A stretch of DNA of 64,000 nucleotides from Megaustenia siamemsis (taxonomy: Eukaryota > Mollusca > Gastropoda > Stylommatophora > Ariophantidae): assembly GCA_032433765.1 (NCBI GenBank), contig JAVIAB010000025.1, forward strand, positions 35,672,782-35,736,781, written 5' to 3'. The notes beneath the pieces are model-generated. The model worked only from the letters and a program-made list of their open reading frames with translations, did no database searches and was not told the DNA's origin. Positions 1 through 12,130 of this stretch are shown piece by piece (the first letter of the stretch is position 1; each line of letters opens with the position of its first letter). A program made the position numbers and the translations under genes.

Positions 1-2640
1 TGTGAGACATTTTGATAACTAACACAAGGAAGTATGTGACACCAGACTGTGGGACATTTTGATAACTAACACAAGGAAGTATGTGACACCAGACTGTGGG
101 ACATTTTCATAACTAACACAAGGAAGTATGTGACACCAGACTGTGGGACATTTTGATAACTAACACAAGGAAGTATGTGACACCAGACTGTGGGACATTT
201 TCATAACTAACACAAGGAAGTATGTGACACCAGACTGTGGTACATTTTGTTAACTAATACAAGGAAGTATGTGACACCAGACTGTGGGACATTTTGATAA
301 CTAATACAAGGAAGTATGTGACACCAGACTGTGGGACATTTTCATAACTAACACAAGGAAGTATGTGACACCAGACTGTGGGACATTTTGATAACTAACA
401 CAAGGAAGTATGTGACACCAGACTGTGGGACATTTTGATAACTAACACAAGGAAGTATGTGACACCAGACTGTGGGACATTTTGATAACTAACACAAGGA
501 AGTATGTGACACCAGACTGTGGGACATTTTCATAACTAATACAAGGAAGTATGTGACACCAGACTGTGAGACATTTTCATAACTAACACAAGGAAGTATG
601 TGACACCAGACTGTGGGACATTTTGATAACTAACACAAGGAAGTATGTGACACCAGACTGTGGGACATTTTCATAACTAACACAAGGAAGTATGTGACAC
701 CAGCATGTGGGACATTTTGATAACTAACACAAGGAAGTATGTGACACCAGACTGTGGGACATTTTGATAACTAATACAAGGAAGTATGTGACACCAGACT
801 GTGAGACATTTTGATAACTAACACAAGGAAGTATGTGACACCAGACTGTGGGACATTTTGATAACTAACACAAGGAAGTATGTGACACCAGACTGTGGGA
901 CATTTTCATAACTAACACAAGGAAGTATGTGACACCAGACTGTGGGACATTTTGATAACTAACACAAGGAAGTATGTGACACCAGACTGTGGGACATTTT
1001 GATAACTAACACAAGGAAGTATGTGACACCAGACTGTGGGACATTTTGATAACTAATACAAGGAAGTATGTGACACCAGACTGTGAGACATTTTCATAAC
1101 TAACACAAGGAAGTATGTGACACCAGACTGTGGGACATTTTCATAACTAACACAAGGAAGTATGTGACACCAGACTGTGGGACATTTTCATAACTAACAC
1201 AAGGAAGTATGTGACACCAGACTGTGGTACATTTTGTTAACTAATACAAGGAAGTATGTGACACCAGACTGTGGGACATTTTGATAACTAACACAAGGAA
1301 GTATGTGACACCAGACTGTGGGACATTTTGATAACTAACACAAGGAAGTATGTGACACCAGACTGTGGGACATTTTGATAACTAACACAAGGAAGTATGT
1401 GACACCAGACTGTGGGACATTTTGATAACTAACACAAGGAAGTATGTGACACCAGACTGTGGGACATTTTGATAACTAATACAAGGAAGTATGTGACACC
1501 AGACTGTGAGACATTTTCATAACTAACACAAGGAAGTATGTGACACCAGACTGTGGGACATTTTCATAACTAACACAAGGAAGTATGTGACACCAGACTG
1601 TGGGACATTTTCATAACTAACACAAGGAAGTATGTGACACCAGACTGTGGTACATTTTGTTAACTAATACAAGGAAGTATGTGACACCAGACTGTGGGAC
1701 ATTTTGATAACTAACACAAGGAAGTATGTGACACCAGACTGTGAGACATTTTGATAACTAACACAAGGAAGTATGTGACACCAGACTGTGGGACATTTTG
1801 ATAACTAACACAAGGAAGTATGTGACACCAGACTGTGGGACATTTTCATAACTAACACAAGGAAGTATGTGACACCAGACTGTGGGACATTTTCATAACT
1901 AACACAAGGAAGTATGTGACACCAGACTGTGGGACATTTTCATAACTAACACAAGGAAGTATGTGACACCAGACTGTGGTACATTTTGTTAACTAATACA
2001 AGGAAGTATGTGACACCAGACTGTGGGACATTTTGATAACTAACACAAGGAAGTATGTGACACCAGACTGTGGGACATTTTCATAACTAACACAAGGAAG
2101 TATGTGACACCAGACTGTGGGACATTTTGATAACTAACACAAGGAAGTATGTGACACCAGACTGTGGGACATTTTGATAACTAACACAAGGAAGTATGTG
2201 ACACCAGACTGTGGGACATTTTGATAACTAACACAAGGAAGTATGTGACACCAGACTGTGGGACATTTTGATAACTAACACAAGGAAGTATGCGACACCA
2301 GACTGTGAGACATTTTCATAACTAACACAAGGAAGTATGTGACACCAGACTGTGGGACATTTTGATAACTAACACAAGGAAGTATGTGACACCAGACTGT
2401 GGGACATTTTGATAACTAACACAAGGAAGCATGAGACACCAGACTGTGGTACATTTTGATAACTAACACAAGGAAGTATGTGACACCAGACTGTGAGACA
2501 TTTTGATAACTAACACAAGGAAGCATGTGACACCAGACTGTGGGAAATTTTGATAACTAACACAAGGAAGTATGTGACACCAGACTGTGGGACATTTTGA
2601 TAACTAACACAAGGAAGCATGTGACACCAGACTGTGGGAA
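1..2640. repeat. 47-bp minisatellite array, cut by the window edge
   Basis: About 56 head-to-tail copies of a 47-bp unit that contains GGGACATTTTGATAACTAAC followed by ACAAGGAAGTATGTGACACC. Units differ by single bases (GATAAC/CATAAC, AACAC/AATAC, GGGAC/GAGAC). A distinctive variant with GGTACATTTTGTTAAC recurs near 236, 1223, 1646 and 1976. These spacings are about 21, 9 and 7 units, and the neighbouring variants recur too, so blocks of several units were duplicated together. Short open frames across the array are accidental. Confidence 0.98.
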
Positions 2641-2794
2641 ATTTTTTTTTTGGAAGAGCAAAAAAAATAAAAAAACTTTCTTTACATTGGAAACAATACA
2701 TTTTATAAAACTTTTGCAGTGTAGATACAGATTTTCACTGCATATCAGTTTAAAATTGTTTCTTTAGAGTGTTAAGTATCAATTTTATATGACA
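2641..2794. other. AT-rich spacer
   Basis: Begins with a run of T and an A-rich stretch directly at the end of the 47-bp array, then AT-rich sequence up to the LINE remnant. No gene or repeat structure is seen. Confidence 0.6.
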
Positions 2795-3735
2795 TTTTCA
2801 TTTGTCGTTCATTCATTTATTGAGTGTTGTGCTCCGCATCCAAAGTTGGCTACCATGGTGCACCTTTCTGCTCTGTCTCTTGCTTCGATGATGCAGATTA
2901 TCATAGGCTGATCTGTCCATCTTTTGATGTTACTTGTCCATATTAGCCTTGGTCTACCTCTGCCTCTTTTGTCTTGCATTTTCCCTCCCAAGATTACTTT
3001 TAATAGACTGCTGTGTCTTTTAACCTGCTCCAAAAATCTCATTTGTCTTGTTTGAATTGTGTTTAGTAGTTCTCTTTTCATTTTCAGTTGTTTTAAGACT
3101 TCATCATTTGTTTTCTTTCCTTCCAATTCTTTCTATTCTTCTATAAATCCACATCTAAAAAAAGCTTCAATTTTATGTTCTGTTTTCTTGTCTAATTTAT
3201 ATGTTTCTGCACCATACAGGAATGTTGAAAAGATATAATAATTTGCTATTCTTAGTTTTAGCCCTGGCTTTATTTATTTTGATGTTAGTATATTTTTCAT
3301 GGCATTAACTCTTTCCATACGTTTCGCCGTACTGTGCATCATGCAGATTTCGGCTGCGTACATTTTGCCACATATTGCATCACTCTTAATTTGATTAGTG
3401 TAAACCGTCATCAAACCATATTCTTTTTACATGTCTTGTATCATCTTGGTATTGATGGAATATAATACCTTGTTCAATTATCTACAAATTCATATATAAT
3501 ATGTTATGTGTTAGATAAATATAAATATATAGATTGATTCTTTAAACCCTGAAAAATGTTGTATCAGAAATCTCTTCCATTGCATCGATAAAAAGCTTCC
3601 ATGCGGAAAGAGTTAAAATTACATTTTCGCCATTCCTATTTTGTTTATTTTAGTTGTACATTTTCCATCACTAGTTATATTATGTCCAAAGTAGTTGTAG
3701 CTCTGAACTGTCTTCAGGTAGTACATCATTGATTC
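2795..3735 (-). mobile_element. LINE fragment (family A), C-terminal part of ORF2, interrupted by a MITE
   Basis: Read on the - strand, this encodes the region downstream of the reverse-transcriptase catalytic core. VQSYNYFGHNITSDGK lies near 3700, NAMKNIL and FLYGAET near 3300-3190, and NDEVLKQLKMKRELLNTIQT to KRHSSLLKVILGGK and GRGRPRLIWTSNIKRW across 3126-2809. The same protein stretch is encoded at 45690-46300 (+) and 44320-44770 (-), so this is one retrotransposon family. The copy is 5' truncated, carries frameshifts and is split at 3305-3616 by a TTAA-flanked insertion. It lacks endonuclease and catalytic RT motifs and is dead. The end near 2795-2820 corresponds to the family's 3' tail. 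Confidence 0.88.
3309..3612. mobile_element. MITE with TTAA target-site duplication (piggyBac-like)
   Basis: A 304-bp segment is bounded by TTAA on both sides (3305-3308 and 3613-3616). Its termini are inverted: the left end begins CTCTTTCCATACG and the right end, read on the other strand, begins CTCTTTCCGCATGG. It interrupts the LINE reading frame. Removing it with one TTAA restores the sequence TTTTAATGCC found at the same place in the related LINE at about 45800. TTAA duplication and ends of this kind are typical of piggyBac-related non-autonomous elements. The interior has no coding potential. Confidence 0.85.
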
Positions 3736-4049
3736 TGGCCATGACATTATATAAAAGCCATGATTGTCATACAAAAATATAATCACTAACACCATTATTC
3801 CTCCATATATCAAAAGGGATGATGAGTTTCATTTATACATGTTTACTAGTGTTGTTATGTTTATGTACAATGTTTAAATATTGACAGAAGCATATTATTA
3901 TTGTTGACAGATATTTGTATATCTACCATTGTTTGTAATTATTTACACATTTTAGAAAGTATGTTAGTACTATTTACAAACATTTACATATATAATTGTT
4001 CACAAAAGCCTGTTATAAACTTTTTACAAATTTTTCCTTGTTTACCAAG
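3736..4049. other. AT-rich sequence upstream of the FBXL7-like segment
   Basis: AT-rich, with repeated ATTTACA-like words around 3940-4030 and a pyrimidine-rich stretch (TTTTTCCTTGTTTACCAAG) ending in AG at 4048-4049. The latter looks like a splice acceptor for the following exon-like segment. Otherwise nothing is recognised. Confidence 0.5.
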
Positions 4050-4435
4050 GTGTCAGACCAAGGGGTCATCCACATTACTAAGAATTACAGCAAGCCATGC
4101 TACCTCAATGTTCAGGGCTGTGAGGCTATCTCAGACACTGGCTTAGATTTTCTGGCACAGAACTGCTCAAGACTTCACTTGTTGGACATTGGTAAATGTG
4201 ACATAACTGATGGATATATGCCTTATCTATGCACTGTCCAAATCTATGTTGTAAACTTGGGATGAAGTTATGAGATGCGACAATAGACAAAGGAATAGTG
4301 ATGATTGCCTATAGGTGCTCTTCATTTCAGCAGTTGCATGTCCAGGATTGTTGTCTGTCCCCTGATGCATATGCTATGGTTAGAAAGTACTGCAAGAGAG
4401 CCATCACAGAACACACAAATCCAGTAATTCTATAA
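4050..4435 (+). pseudogene. FBXL7-like F-box/LRR gene, C-terminal part, frameshifted
   Basis: The segment encodes the end of an FBXL7-type protein, the substrate-recognition subunit of an SCF ubiquitin ligase. After an acceptor-like AG at 4048-4049 the frame reads VSDQGVIHI, then YLNVQGCEAISDTGLDFLAQ and LLDIGKCDITDG, which are cysteine-type leucine-rich repeats. Near 4221-4226 homology moves to another frame (MHCPNLCCKLGMK). An in-frame TGA at 4271-4273 falls where an LRR cysteine is expected. It then continues GIVMIAY, QQLHVQDCCLSPDA, and ends CKRAITEHTNPVIL with TAA at 4433-4435. The FBXL7 tail (CKR, then EHTNP) is unmistakable. No F-box is visible because the 5' part is absent or outside the window. 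The homology runs without an intron from 4050 to 4435. One frameshift plus one stop indicate a pseudogene, although assembly errors in a live gene cannot be excluded. Confidence 0.85.
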
Positions 4436-4596
4436 AGCAGCTTTTTATTCTAGTTTTATTCTTTTGAGTTGTGTCCACATTTTGTAATAGTTGAGTAACA
4501 GTCTGAGAGATAAAATTAGAAGTGAAGAATTACGAAAAAAGCTGGCTAATAATGTGGTTTTACAGAAGAATGTTGAGAATTCCTAGGACTACTAGG
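4436..4596. other. Flank between the FBXL7-like segment and the 22-bp array
   Basis: AT-rich sequence that would be the 3' untranslated region if the FBXL7-like segment were expressed. No convincing poly(A) signal context was established. It grades into the first degenerate 22-bp units near 4597. Confidence 0.4.
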
Positions 4597-7500
4597 AACG
4601 AGTAATGAGGTTGTTCTAAAGAGTAATGAGGATGTTTTAAAAGAGTGACAAGAGTATTCTAAAAGAGTAATTAGGATGTTCTAAAAGAGTAATCAGGATG
4701 TTCTAAAAGAGTAATTAGGATGTTGTAAAAGAGTAATTAGGATGTTGTAAAAGAGTAATCAGGATTTTGTAAAAGAGTAATTAGGATGTTGTAAAAGAGT
4801 AATCAGGATGTTCTAAAAGAGTAATCAGGATGTTCTAAAAGAGTAATTAGGATGTTGTAAAAGAGTAATCAGGATGTTGTAAAAGAGTAATTAGGATGTT
4901 GTAAAAGAGTAATCAGGATGTTGTAAAAGAGTAATCAGGATGTTGTAAAAGAGTAATTAGGATGTTGTAAAAGAGTAATCAGGATGTTCTAAAAGAGTAA
5001 TCAGGATGTTGTAAAAGAGTAATCAGGATGTTGTAAAAGAGTAATTAGGATGTTGTAAAAGAGTAATCAGGATGTTCTAAAAAAGTAATTAGGATGTTGT
5101 AAAAAAGTAATTAGGATGTTGTAAAAGAGTAATCAGGATGTTCTAAAAGAGCAATTAGGATGTTCTAAAAGAGTAATTAGGATGTTGTAAAAGAGTAATC
5201 AGGATGTTGTAAAAGAGTAATCAGGATGTTGTAAAAGAGTAATCAGGATGTTGTAAAAAAGTAATCAGGATGTTGTAAAAGAGTAATCATGATGTTCTAA
5301 AAGAGTAATCAGGATGTTGTAAAAGAGTAATCAGGATGTTGTAAAAAAGAAATTAGGATGTTGTAAAAAAGTAATTAGGATGTTGTAAAAGAGTAATTAT
5401 GATGTTGTAAAAGAGTAATTATGATGTAAAAGAGTAATCAGGATGTTGTAAAAGAGTAATCAGGATGTTGTAAAAAAGTAATTAGGATGTTGTAAAAGAG
5501 TAATTATGATGTTGTAAAAGAGTAATTAGGATGTTGTAAAAGAGTAATCAGGATGTTGTAAAAGAGTAATCAGGATGTTGTAAAAAGTAATCAGGATGTT
5601 GTAAAAGAGTAATCATGATGTTCTAAAAGAGTAATCAGGATGTTGTAAAAGAGTAATCAGGATGTTGTAAAAAAGAAATTAGGATGTTGTAAAAAAGTAA
5701 TTAGGATGTTGTAAAAGAGTAATTATGATGTTGTAAAAGAGTAATTATGATGTAAAAGAGTAATCAGGATGTTGTAAAAGAGTAATCAGGATGTTGTAAA
5801 AAAGTAATTAGGATGTTGTAAAAGAGTAATTATGATGTTGTAAAAGAGTAATTAGGATGTTGTAAAAGAGTAATTAGGATGTTCTAAAAAAAAGTAATTA
5901 GGATGTTGTAAAAAAGTAATTAGGATGTTGTAAAAGAGTAATTATGATGTTGTAAAAGAGTAATTAGGATGTTGTAAAAGAGTAATTAGGATGTTGTAAA
6001 AGAGTAATTAGGATGTTCTAAAAGAGTAATTATGATGTTGTAAAAGAGTAATTAGGATGTTGTAAAAGAGTAATCAGGATGTTCTAAAAGAGTAATCAGG
6101 GTGTTCTAAAAGAGTAATCAGGATGTTCTAAAAGAGTAATTAGGATGTTGTAAAAGAGTAATTAGGATGTTGTAAAAGAGTAATCAGGATGTTGTAAAAG
6201 AGTAATTAGGATGTTGTAAAAGAGTAATCAGGATGTTCTAAAAGAGTAATCAGGATGTTCTAAAAGAGTAATTAGGATGTTGTAAAAGAGTAATCAGGAT
6301 GTTGTAAAAGAGTAATTAGGATGTTGTAAAAGAGTAATCAGGATGTTGTAAAAGAGTAATCAGGATGTTGTAAAAGAGTAATTAGGATGTTGTAAAAGAG
6401 TAATCAGGATGTTCTAAAAGAGTAATCAGGATGTTGTAAAGAGTAATCAGGATGTTGTAAAAGAGTAATTAGGATGTTGTAAAAGAGTAATCAGGATGTT
6501 CTAAAAAAGTAATTAGGATGTTGTAAAAAAGTAATTAGGATGTTGTAAAAGAGTAATCAGGATGTTCTAAAAGAGCAATTAGGATGTTCTAAAAGAGTAA
6601 TTAGGATGTTGTAAAAGAGTAATCAGGATGTTGTAAAAGAGTAATCAGGATGTTGTAAAGAGTAATCAGGATGTTGTAAAAAAGTAATCAGGATGTTGTA
6701 AAAGAGTAATCATGATGTTCTAAAAGAGTAATCAGGATGTTGTAAAAGAGTAATCAGGATGTTGTAAAAAAGAAATTAGGATGTTGTAAAAAAGTAATTA
6801 GGATGTTGTAAAAGAGTAATTATGATGTTGTAAAAGAGTAATTATGATGTAAAAGAGTAATCAGGATGTTGTAAAAGAGTAATCAGGATGTTGTAAAAAA
6901 GTAATTAGGATGTTGTAAAAGAGTAATTATGATGTTGTAAAAGAGTAATTAGGATGTTGTAAAAGAGTAATCAGGATGTTGTAAAAGAGTAATCAGGATG
7001 TTGTAAAAAAGTAATCAGGATGTTGTAAAAGAGTAATCATGATGTTCTAAAAGAGTAATCAGGATGTTGTAAAAGAGTAATCAGGATGTTGTAAAAAAGA
7101 AATTAGGATGTTGTAAAAAAGTAATTAGGATGTTGTAAAAGAGTAATTATGATGTTGTAAAAGAGTAATTATGATGTAAAAGAGTAATCAGGATGTTGTA
7201 AAAGAGTAATCAGGATGTTGTAAAAAAGTAATTAGGATGTTGTAAAAGAGTAATTATGATGTTGTAAAAGAGTAATTAGGATGTTGTAAAAGAGTAATTA
7301 GGATGTTCTAAAAAAAGTAATTAGGATGTAAAAAAGTAATTAGGATGTTGTAAAAGAGTAATTATGATGTTGTAAAAGAGTAATTAGGATGTTGTAAAAG
7401 AGTAATTAGGATGTTGTAAAAGAGTAATTAGGATGTTCTAAAAGAGTAATTATGATGTTGTAAAAGAGTAATTAGGATGTTGTAAAAGAGTAATCAGGAT

Positions 7501-8695
7501 GTTCTAAAAGAGTAATCAGGGTGTTCTAAAAGAGTAATCAGGATGTTCTAAAAGAGTAATTAGGATGTTGCAAAAGAGTAATTATGATGTTGTAAAAGAG
7601 TAATTATGATGTAAAAGAGTAATCAAGATGTTGTAAAAAAGTAATTATGATGTTGTAAAAGAGTAATCAGGATGTTCTAAAAAAGTAATTAGGATGTTGT
7701 AATAGAGTAATCAGGATGTTGTAAAAGAGTAATTAGGATGTTGTAAAAGAGTAATCAGGATGTTGTAAAAGAGTAATCAGGATGTTGTAAAAGAGTAATT
7801 AGGATGTTCTAAAAAAGTAATTAGGATGTTGTAAAAGAGTAATCAGGATGTTGTAAAAGAGTAATTAGGATGTTGTAAAAGAGTAATCAGGATGTTGTAA
7901 AAGAGTAATTAGGATGTTCTAAAAAGTAATTAGGATGTTTTAAAGAGTAATCAGGATGTTCTAAAAAAGTAATCAGGGTGTTCTAAAAGAGTAATCAGGA
8001 TGTTCTAAAAGAGTAATTAGGATGTTCTAAAAGAGTAATTAGGATGTTCTAAAAGAATACTTAGGATGTTGTAAAAGAGTAATCAGGATGTTGTAAAAGA
8101 GTAATCAGGATGTTGTGAAAGAGTAATTAGGATGTTGTAAAAGAGTAATCAGGATGTTGTAAAAGAGTAATTAGGATGTTGTAAAAGAGTAATCAGGATG
8201 TTGTAAAAGAGTAATCAGGATGTGTAAAAGAGTAATTAGGATGTTGTAAAAGAGTAATCAGGATGTTGTAAAAGAGTAATTAGGATGTTCTAAAAAAGTA
8301 ATTATGATGTAAAAGAGTAATCAAGATTTTCTAAAAAAGTAATTAGGATGTTGTAAAAAAGTAATTAGGATGTTGTAAAAGAGTAATTATGATGTTGTAA
8401 AAGAGTAATTAAGATGTTGTAAAAGAGTAATTAAGATGTTCTAAAAAGTAATTAGGATGTTGTAAAAGAGTAATTATGATGTTGTAAAAGAGCAATCAGG
8501 ATGTTGTAAAAGAGTAATTATGATGTTGTAAAAGAGTAATTAGGATGTTGTAAAAGAGTAATTAGGATGTTGTAAAAGAGTAATTAGGATGTTCTAAAAG
8601 AGTAATCAGGATGTTCTAAAATAGTAATCAGGATGTTCTAAAAGAGTAATCAGGATGTTCTAAAAGAGTAATCAGGGTGTTCTAAAAGAGTAATC
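4597..8695. repeat. 22-bp minisatellite array, left part
   Basis: Tandem copies of a 22-bp unit, AGTAATCAGGATGTTGTAAAAG, with frequent variants (TTAGG for TCAGG, TTCTA for TTGTA, AAAAAAGTA for AAAGAGTA). A shortened variant, ATTATGATGTAAAAGAG, recurs in fixed context. Blocks are reiterated: the same order of variants appears around 5288 and again at 6711, and around 6101 and again at 7521. This shows an approximately 1.42-kb tandem duplication built from smaller blocks of about 330 bp. The array continues after the LINE insertion at 8696-9459. Confidence 0.97.
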
Positions 8696-9459
8696 TATCT
8701 ATCTATCTATTGACCTTTCGAGCCGTAACCGGCCCATAGGGCGTAGACCAAGATACACCTTCTCCTATATGAATTTTTGTTCTAGCAGTTTTCTTTTAAA
8801 GATATTTTATCAAATCTCGCCATCTGTCTCTGTTCTGTGCAAGCAGTTCTATCTCATTGAGGGAGCCGATTCCTGCTGCTCTTGCCTCTCTCATCAATGT
8901 TCTTCTCAGTGTCTCCCTGGGTCTTCCTCTTTTTTCTTTTACCTGTTGTTTCCCATATGAGGGCTTGCTTTGCTATTCGATTATTATCTCTTCTCATCAC
9001 ATGTCCAACGTATGACCATCGTCTTTTCTTTATTACTGAAGATATTAGTGGTTGATTGGCGATTTCTCTAATTTCCTCGTTTGTTTTGAATTCGTTCCAT
9101 TCTATACCAAGTATTTTCCTTAGACATTTATTTTCGAATGCGTTCAACTTTGTTTCTATATCTCTTGTTGTTTTCCAGCTTTCACACGCATACGTAAGGG
9201 TTGATAGTACATTTGATTTGAATAGCCTAAGTTTTGTGTTTGTGCTAATGAGTTTTGATTTCCCATCTTTTCAAGGCTTCTGAAAGACATTGCTGCTTTA
9301 GCCAGTCTGATTCTAATTTCTTTGCTCGTATCCCCTTCTCGATCAATGTGACTTCCAAGATAGATAAAGTGATCGATCTCTTCTACTGGTTTGTTTTCCA
9401 TGTATATTTTGTCACTTGTTGGAATTAAACTTTTCATGACTTTAGTCTTTTCATGAAAA
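8696..9459 (-). mobile_element. LINE fragment (family C) with (GATA)n tail inserted in the 22-bp array
   Basis: On the - strand, 9440-9240 encodes part of a LINE ORF2 downstream of the RT core (KPVEEIDHFIYLGSHIDREG, then KEIRIRLAKAAMSFRSLEKM). After a frameshift, 9147-8854 encodes MNAFENKCLRKILGIEWNEF, RRWSYVGHVMRRDNNRIAKQ and ALIWETTGKRKK, ending in a stop. The 3' untranslated part ends at 8696-8711 in TCTATC units, which read as a (GATA)n tail on the element's own strand. This is the 3' microsatellite tail expected for several LINE clades. The copy is 5' truncated, with the catalytic motif absent. Both sides are 22-bp units, so a target-site duplication cannot be told apart from the array. 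Confidence 0.9.
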
Positions 9460-12020
9460 GTAAAAGAGTAATCAGAATGTTCTAAAAGAGTAATCATGAT
9501 GTTCTAAAAGAATAATTAGGATGTTGTAAAAGAGTAATCAGGATGTTCTAAAAGAGTAATCAGGATGTTGTAAAAGAGTAATCAGGATGTTGTAAAAAAG
9601 AAATTAGGATGTTGTAAAAAAGTAATTAGGATGTTGTAAAAGAGTAATTATGATGTTGTAAAAGAGTAATTATGATGTAAAAGAGTAATCAGGATGTTGT
9701 AAAAAAGTAATTAGGATGTTGTAAAAGAGTAATTATGATGTTGTAAAAGAGTAATTAGGATGTTGTAAAAGAGTAATTAGGATGTTCTAAAAAAAGTAAT
9801 TAGGATGTTGTAAAAAAGTAATTAGGATGTTGTAAAAGAGTAATTATGATGTTGTAAAAGAGTAATTAGGATGTTGTAAAAGAGTAATTAGGATGTTGTA
9901 AAAGAGTAATTAGGATGTTCTAAAAGAGTAATTATGATGTTGTAAAAGAGTAATTAGGATGTTGTAAAAGAGTAATCAGGATGTTCTAAAAGAGTAATCA
10001 GGGTGTTCTAAAAGAGTAATTAGGATGTTGTAAAAGAGCAATCAGGATGTTGTAAAAGAGTAATTAGGATGTTGTAAAAGAGTAATCAGGATGTTGTAAA
10101 AGAGTAATCATGATGTTGTAAAAGAGTAATCAGGATGTTGTAAAAGAGTAATCAGGATGTTGTAAAAGAGTAATCATGATGTTCTAAAAGAGTAATCAGG
10201 ATGTTGTAAAAGAGTAATCATGATGTTGTAAAAAAGTAATTAGGATGTTGTAAAAAAGTAATTAGGATTTTGTAAAAGAGTAATCATGATGTTCTAAAAG
10301 AGTAATCAGGATGTTGTAAAAGAGTAATCAGGATGTTGTAAAAAAGTAATTAGGATGTTGTAAAAAAGTAATTAGGATGTTGTAAAAGAGTAATTATGAT
10401 GTTGTAAAAGAGTAATCAGGATGTTGTAAAAGAGTAATTATGATGTAAAAGAGTAATCAAGATGTTGTAAAAAAGTAATTAGGATGTTGTAAAAAAGTAA
10501 TTAGGATGTTGTAAAAGAGTAATTATGATGTTGTAAAAGAGTAATTAGGATGTTGTAAAAGAGTAATTAGGATGTTCTAAAAAAGTAATTAGGATGTTGT
10601 AAAAAAGTAATTATGTTGTAAAAGAGTAATTATGATGTTGTAAAAGAGTAATTAGGATGTTGTAAAAGAGTAATTAGGATGTTCTAAAAGAGTAATTAGG
10701 ATGTTCTAAAAGAGTAATCAGGATGTTCTAAAAGAGTAATCAGGATGTTCTAAAAGAGTAATCAGGATGTTCTAAAAGAGTAATCAGGATGTTCTAAAAG
10801 AGTAATCAGGGTGTTCTAAAAGAGTAATCAGAATGTTCTAAACTAGTAATCAGGATGTTCTAAAAGAATAATTAGGATGTTGTAAAAGAGTAATCAGGAT
10901 GTTGTAAAAGAGTAATCAGGATGTTCTAAAAAAGTAATTAGGATGTTGTAATAGAGTAATCAGGATGTTGTAAAAGAGTATATAGGATGTTGTAAAAGAG
11001 TAATCAGGAGGTTGTAAAAGAGTAATCAGGATGTTCTAAAAGAGTAATTAGGATGTTGTAAAAGAGTAATAAGGATGTTGTAAAAGAGTAATAAGGATGT
11101 TGTAAAAGAGTAATCAGGATGTTGTAAAAGAGTAATCAGGATGTTGTAAAAGAGTAATTATGATGTTCTAAAAAAGTAATTAGGATGTTGTAAAAGAGTA
11201 ATCAGGATGTGTAAAAGAGTAATTAGGATGTTGTAAAAGAGTAATCAGGATGTTGTAAAAGAGTAATTAGGATGTTGTAAAAGAGTAATTAGGATGTTTT
11301 AAAGAGTAATCAGGATGTTCTAAAAGAGTAATCATGGTGTTCTAAAAGAGTAATCAGGATGTTCTAAAAGAGTAATCAGGATGTTCTAAAAGAATACTTA
11401 GGATGTTGTAAAAGAGTAATCAGGATGTTGTAAAAGAGTAATCAGGATGTTCTAAAAGAGTAATCAGGATGTTGTAATAGAGTAATTAGGATGTTGTAAA
11501 AGAGTAATCAGGATGTTGTAAAAGAGTAATCAGGATGTTGTAAAAGAGTAATTAGGATGTTCTAAAAAGTGATTAGGATGTTGTAAAAGAGCAATCAGGA
11601 TGTTGTAAAAGAGTAATTAGGATGTTGTAAAAGAGTAATTAGGATGTTGTAAAAGAGTAATTATGATGTTGTAAAAGAGTAATTAGGATGTTCTAAAAGA
11701 GTAATCAGGATGTTCTAAAAGAGTAATCAGATGTTCTAAAAGAGTAATCAGGATGTTCTAAAAGAGTAATCAGGATGTTCTAAAAGAGTAATCAGGGTGT
11801 TCTAAAAGAGTAATTGGGATGTTCTAAAAGAGTAATTAGGATATTAAAAAAGTAATTAGGATGTTCCAAAAGAGTAATTAGGATCTTCTAAAAGAGTAAT
11901 AGGATGTTCTAAAGAGTAACAGGATGTTCTAAAAGAGTAATCAGGATGTTCTAAAGAGTAATCAGGATGTTGTAAAAGAGTAAATAAGATGCTCTAAAAG
12001 AGTAATTAGGATGTTCTAAA
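9460..12020. repeat. 22-bp minisatellite array, right part
   Basis: The same 22-bp unit as 4597-8695 resumes directly after the LINE fragment, with the same variants and the short ATTATGATGTAAAAGAG form near 9671 and 10441. Units become more degenerate after about 11820 (missing bases, AAATAAGATGCTC), and the array ends in AGAGACCAAATAAAAGACG. Confidence 0.97.
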
Positions 12021-12130
12021 AGAGACCAAATAAAAGACGAAAGCTAATTTCCAACGTCAGAAAGAGACATTCATCACTTGGGGCCATGTTAATATAGGTG
12101 TAATATAATAATCATAATATAATATGATAT
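12021..12130. other. Short non-repetitive spacer
   Basis: Unique sequence between two arrays, ending in an ATAATATAATATGATATAAT tract. No gene is seen. Confidence 0.5.

Noticed and set aside
1..2640. Possible CRISPR array because of regular direct repeats
   Set aside because: Units are contiguous without variable spacers, there are no cas genes, and the context is eukaryotic.
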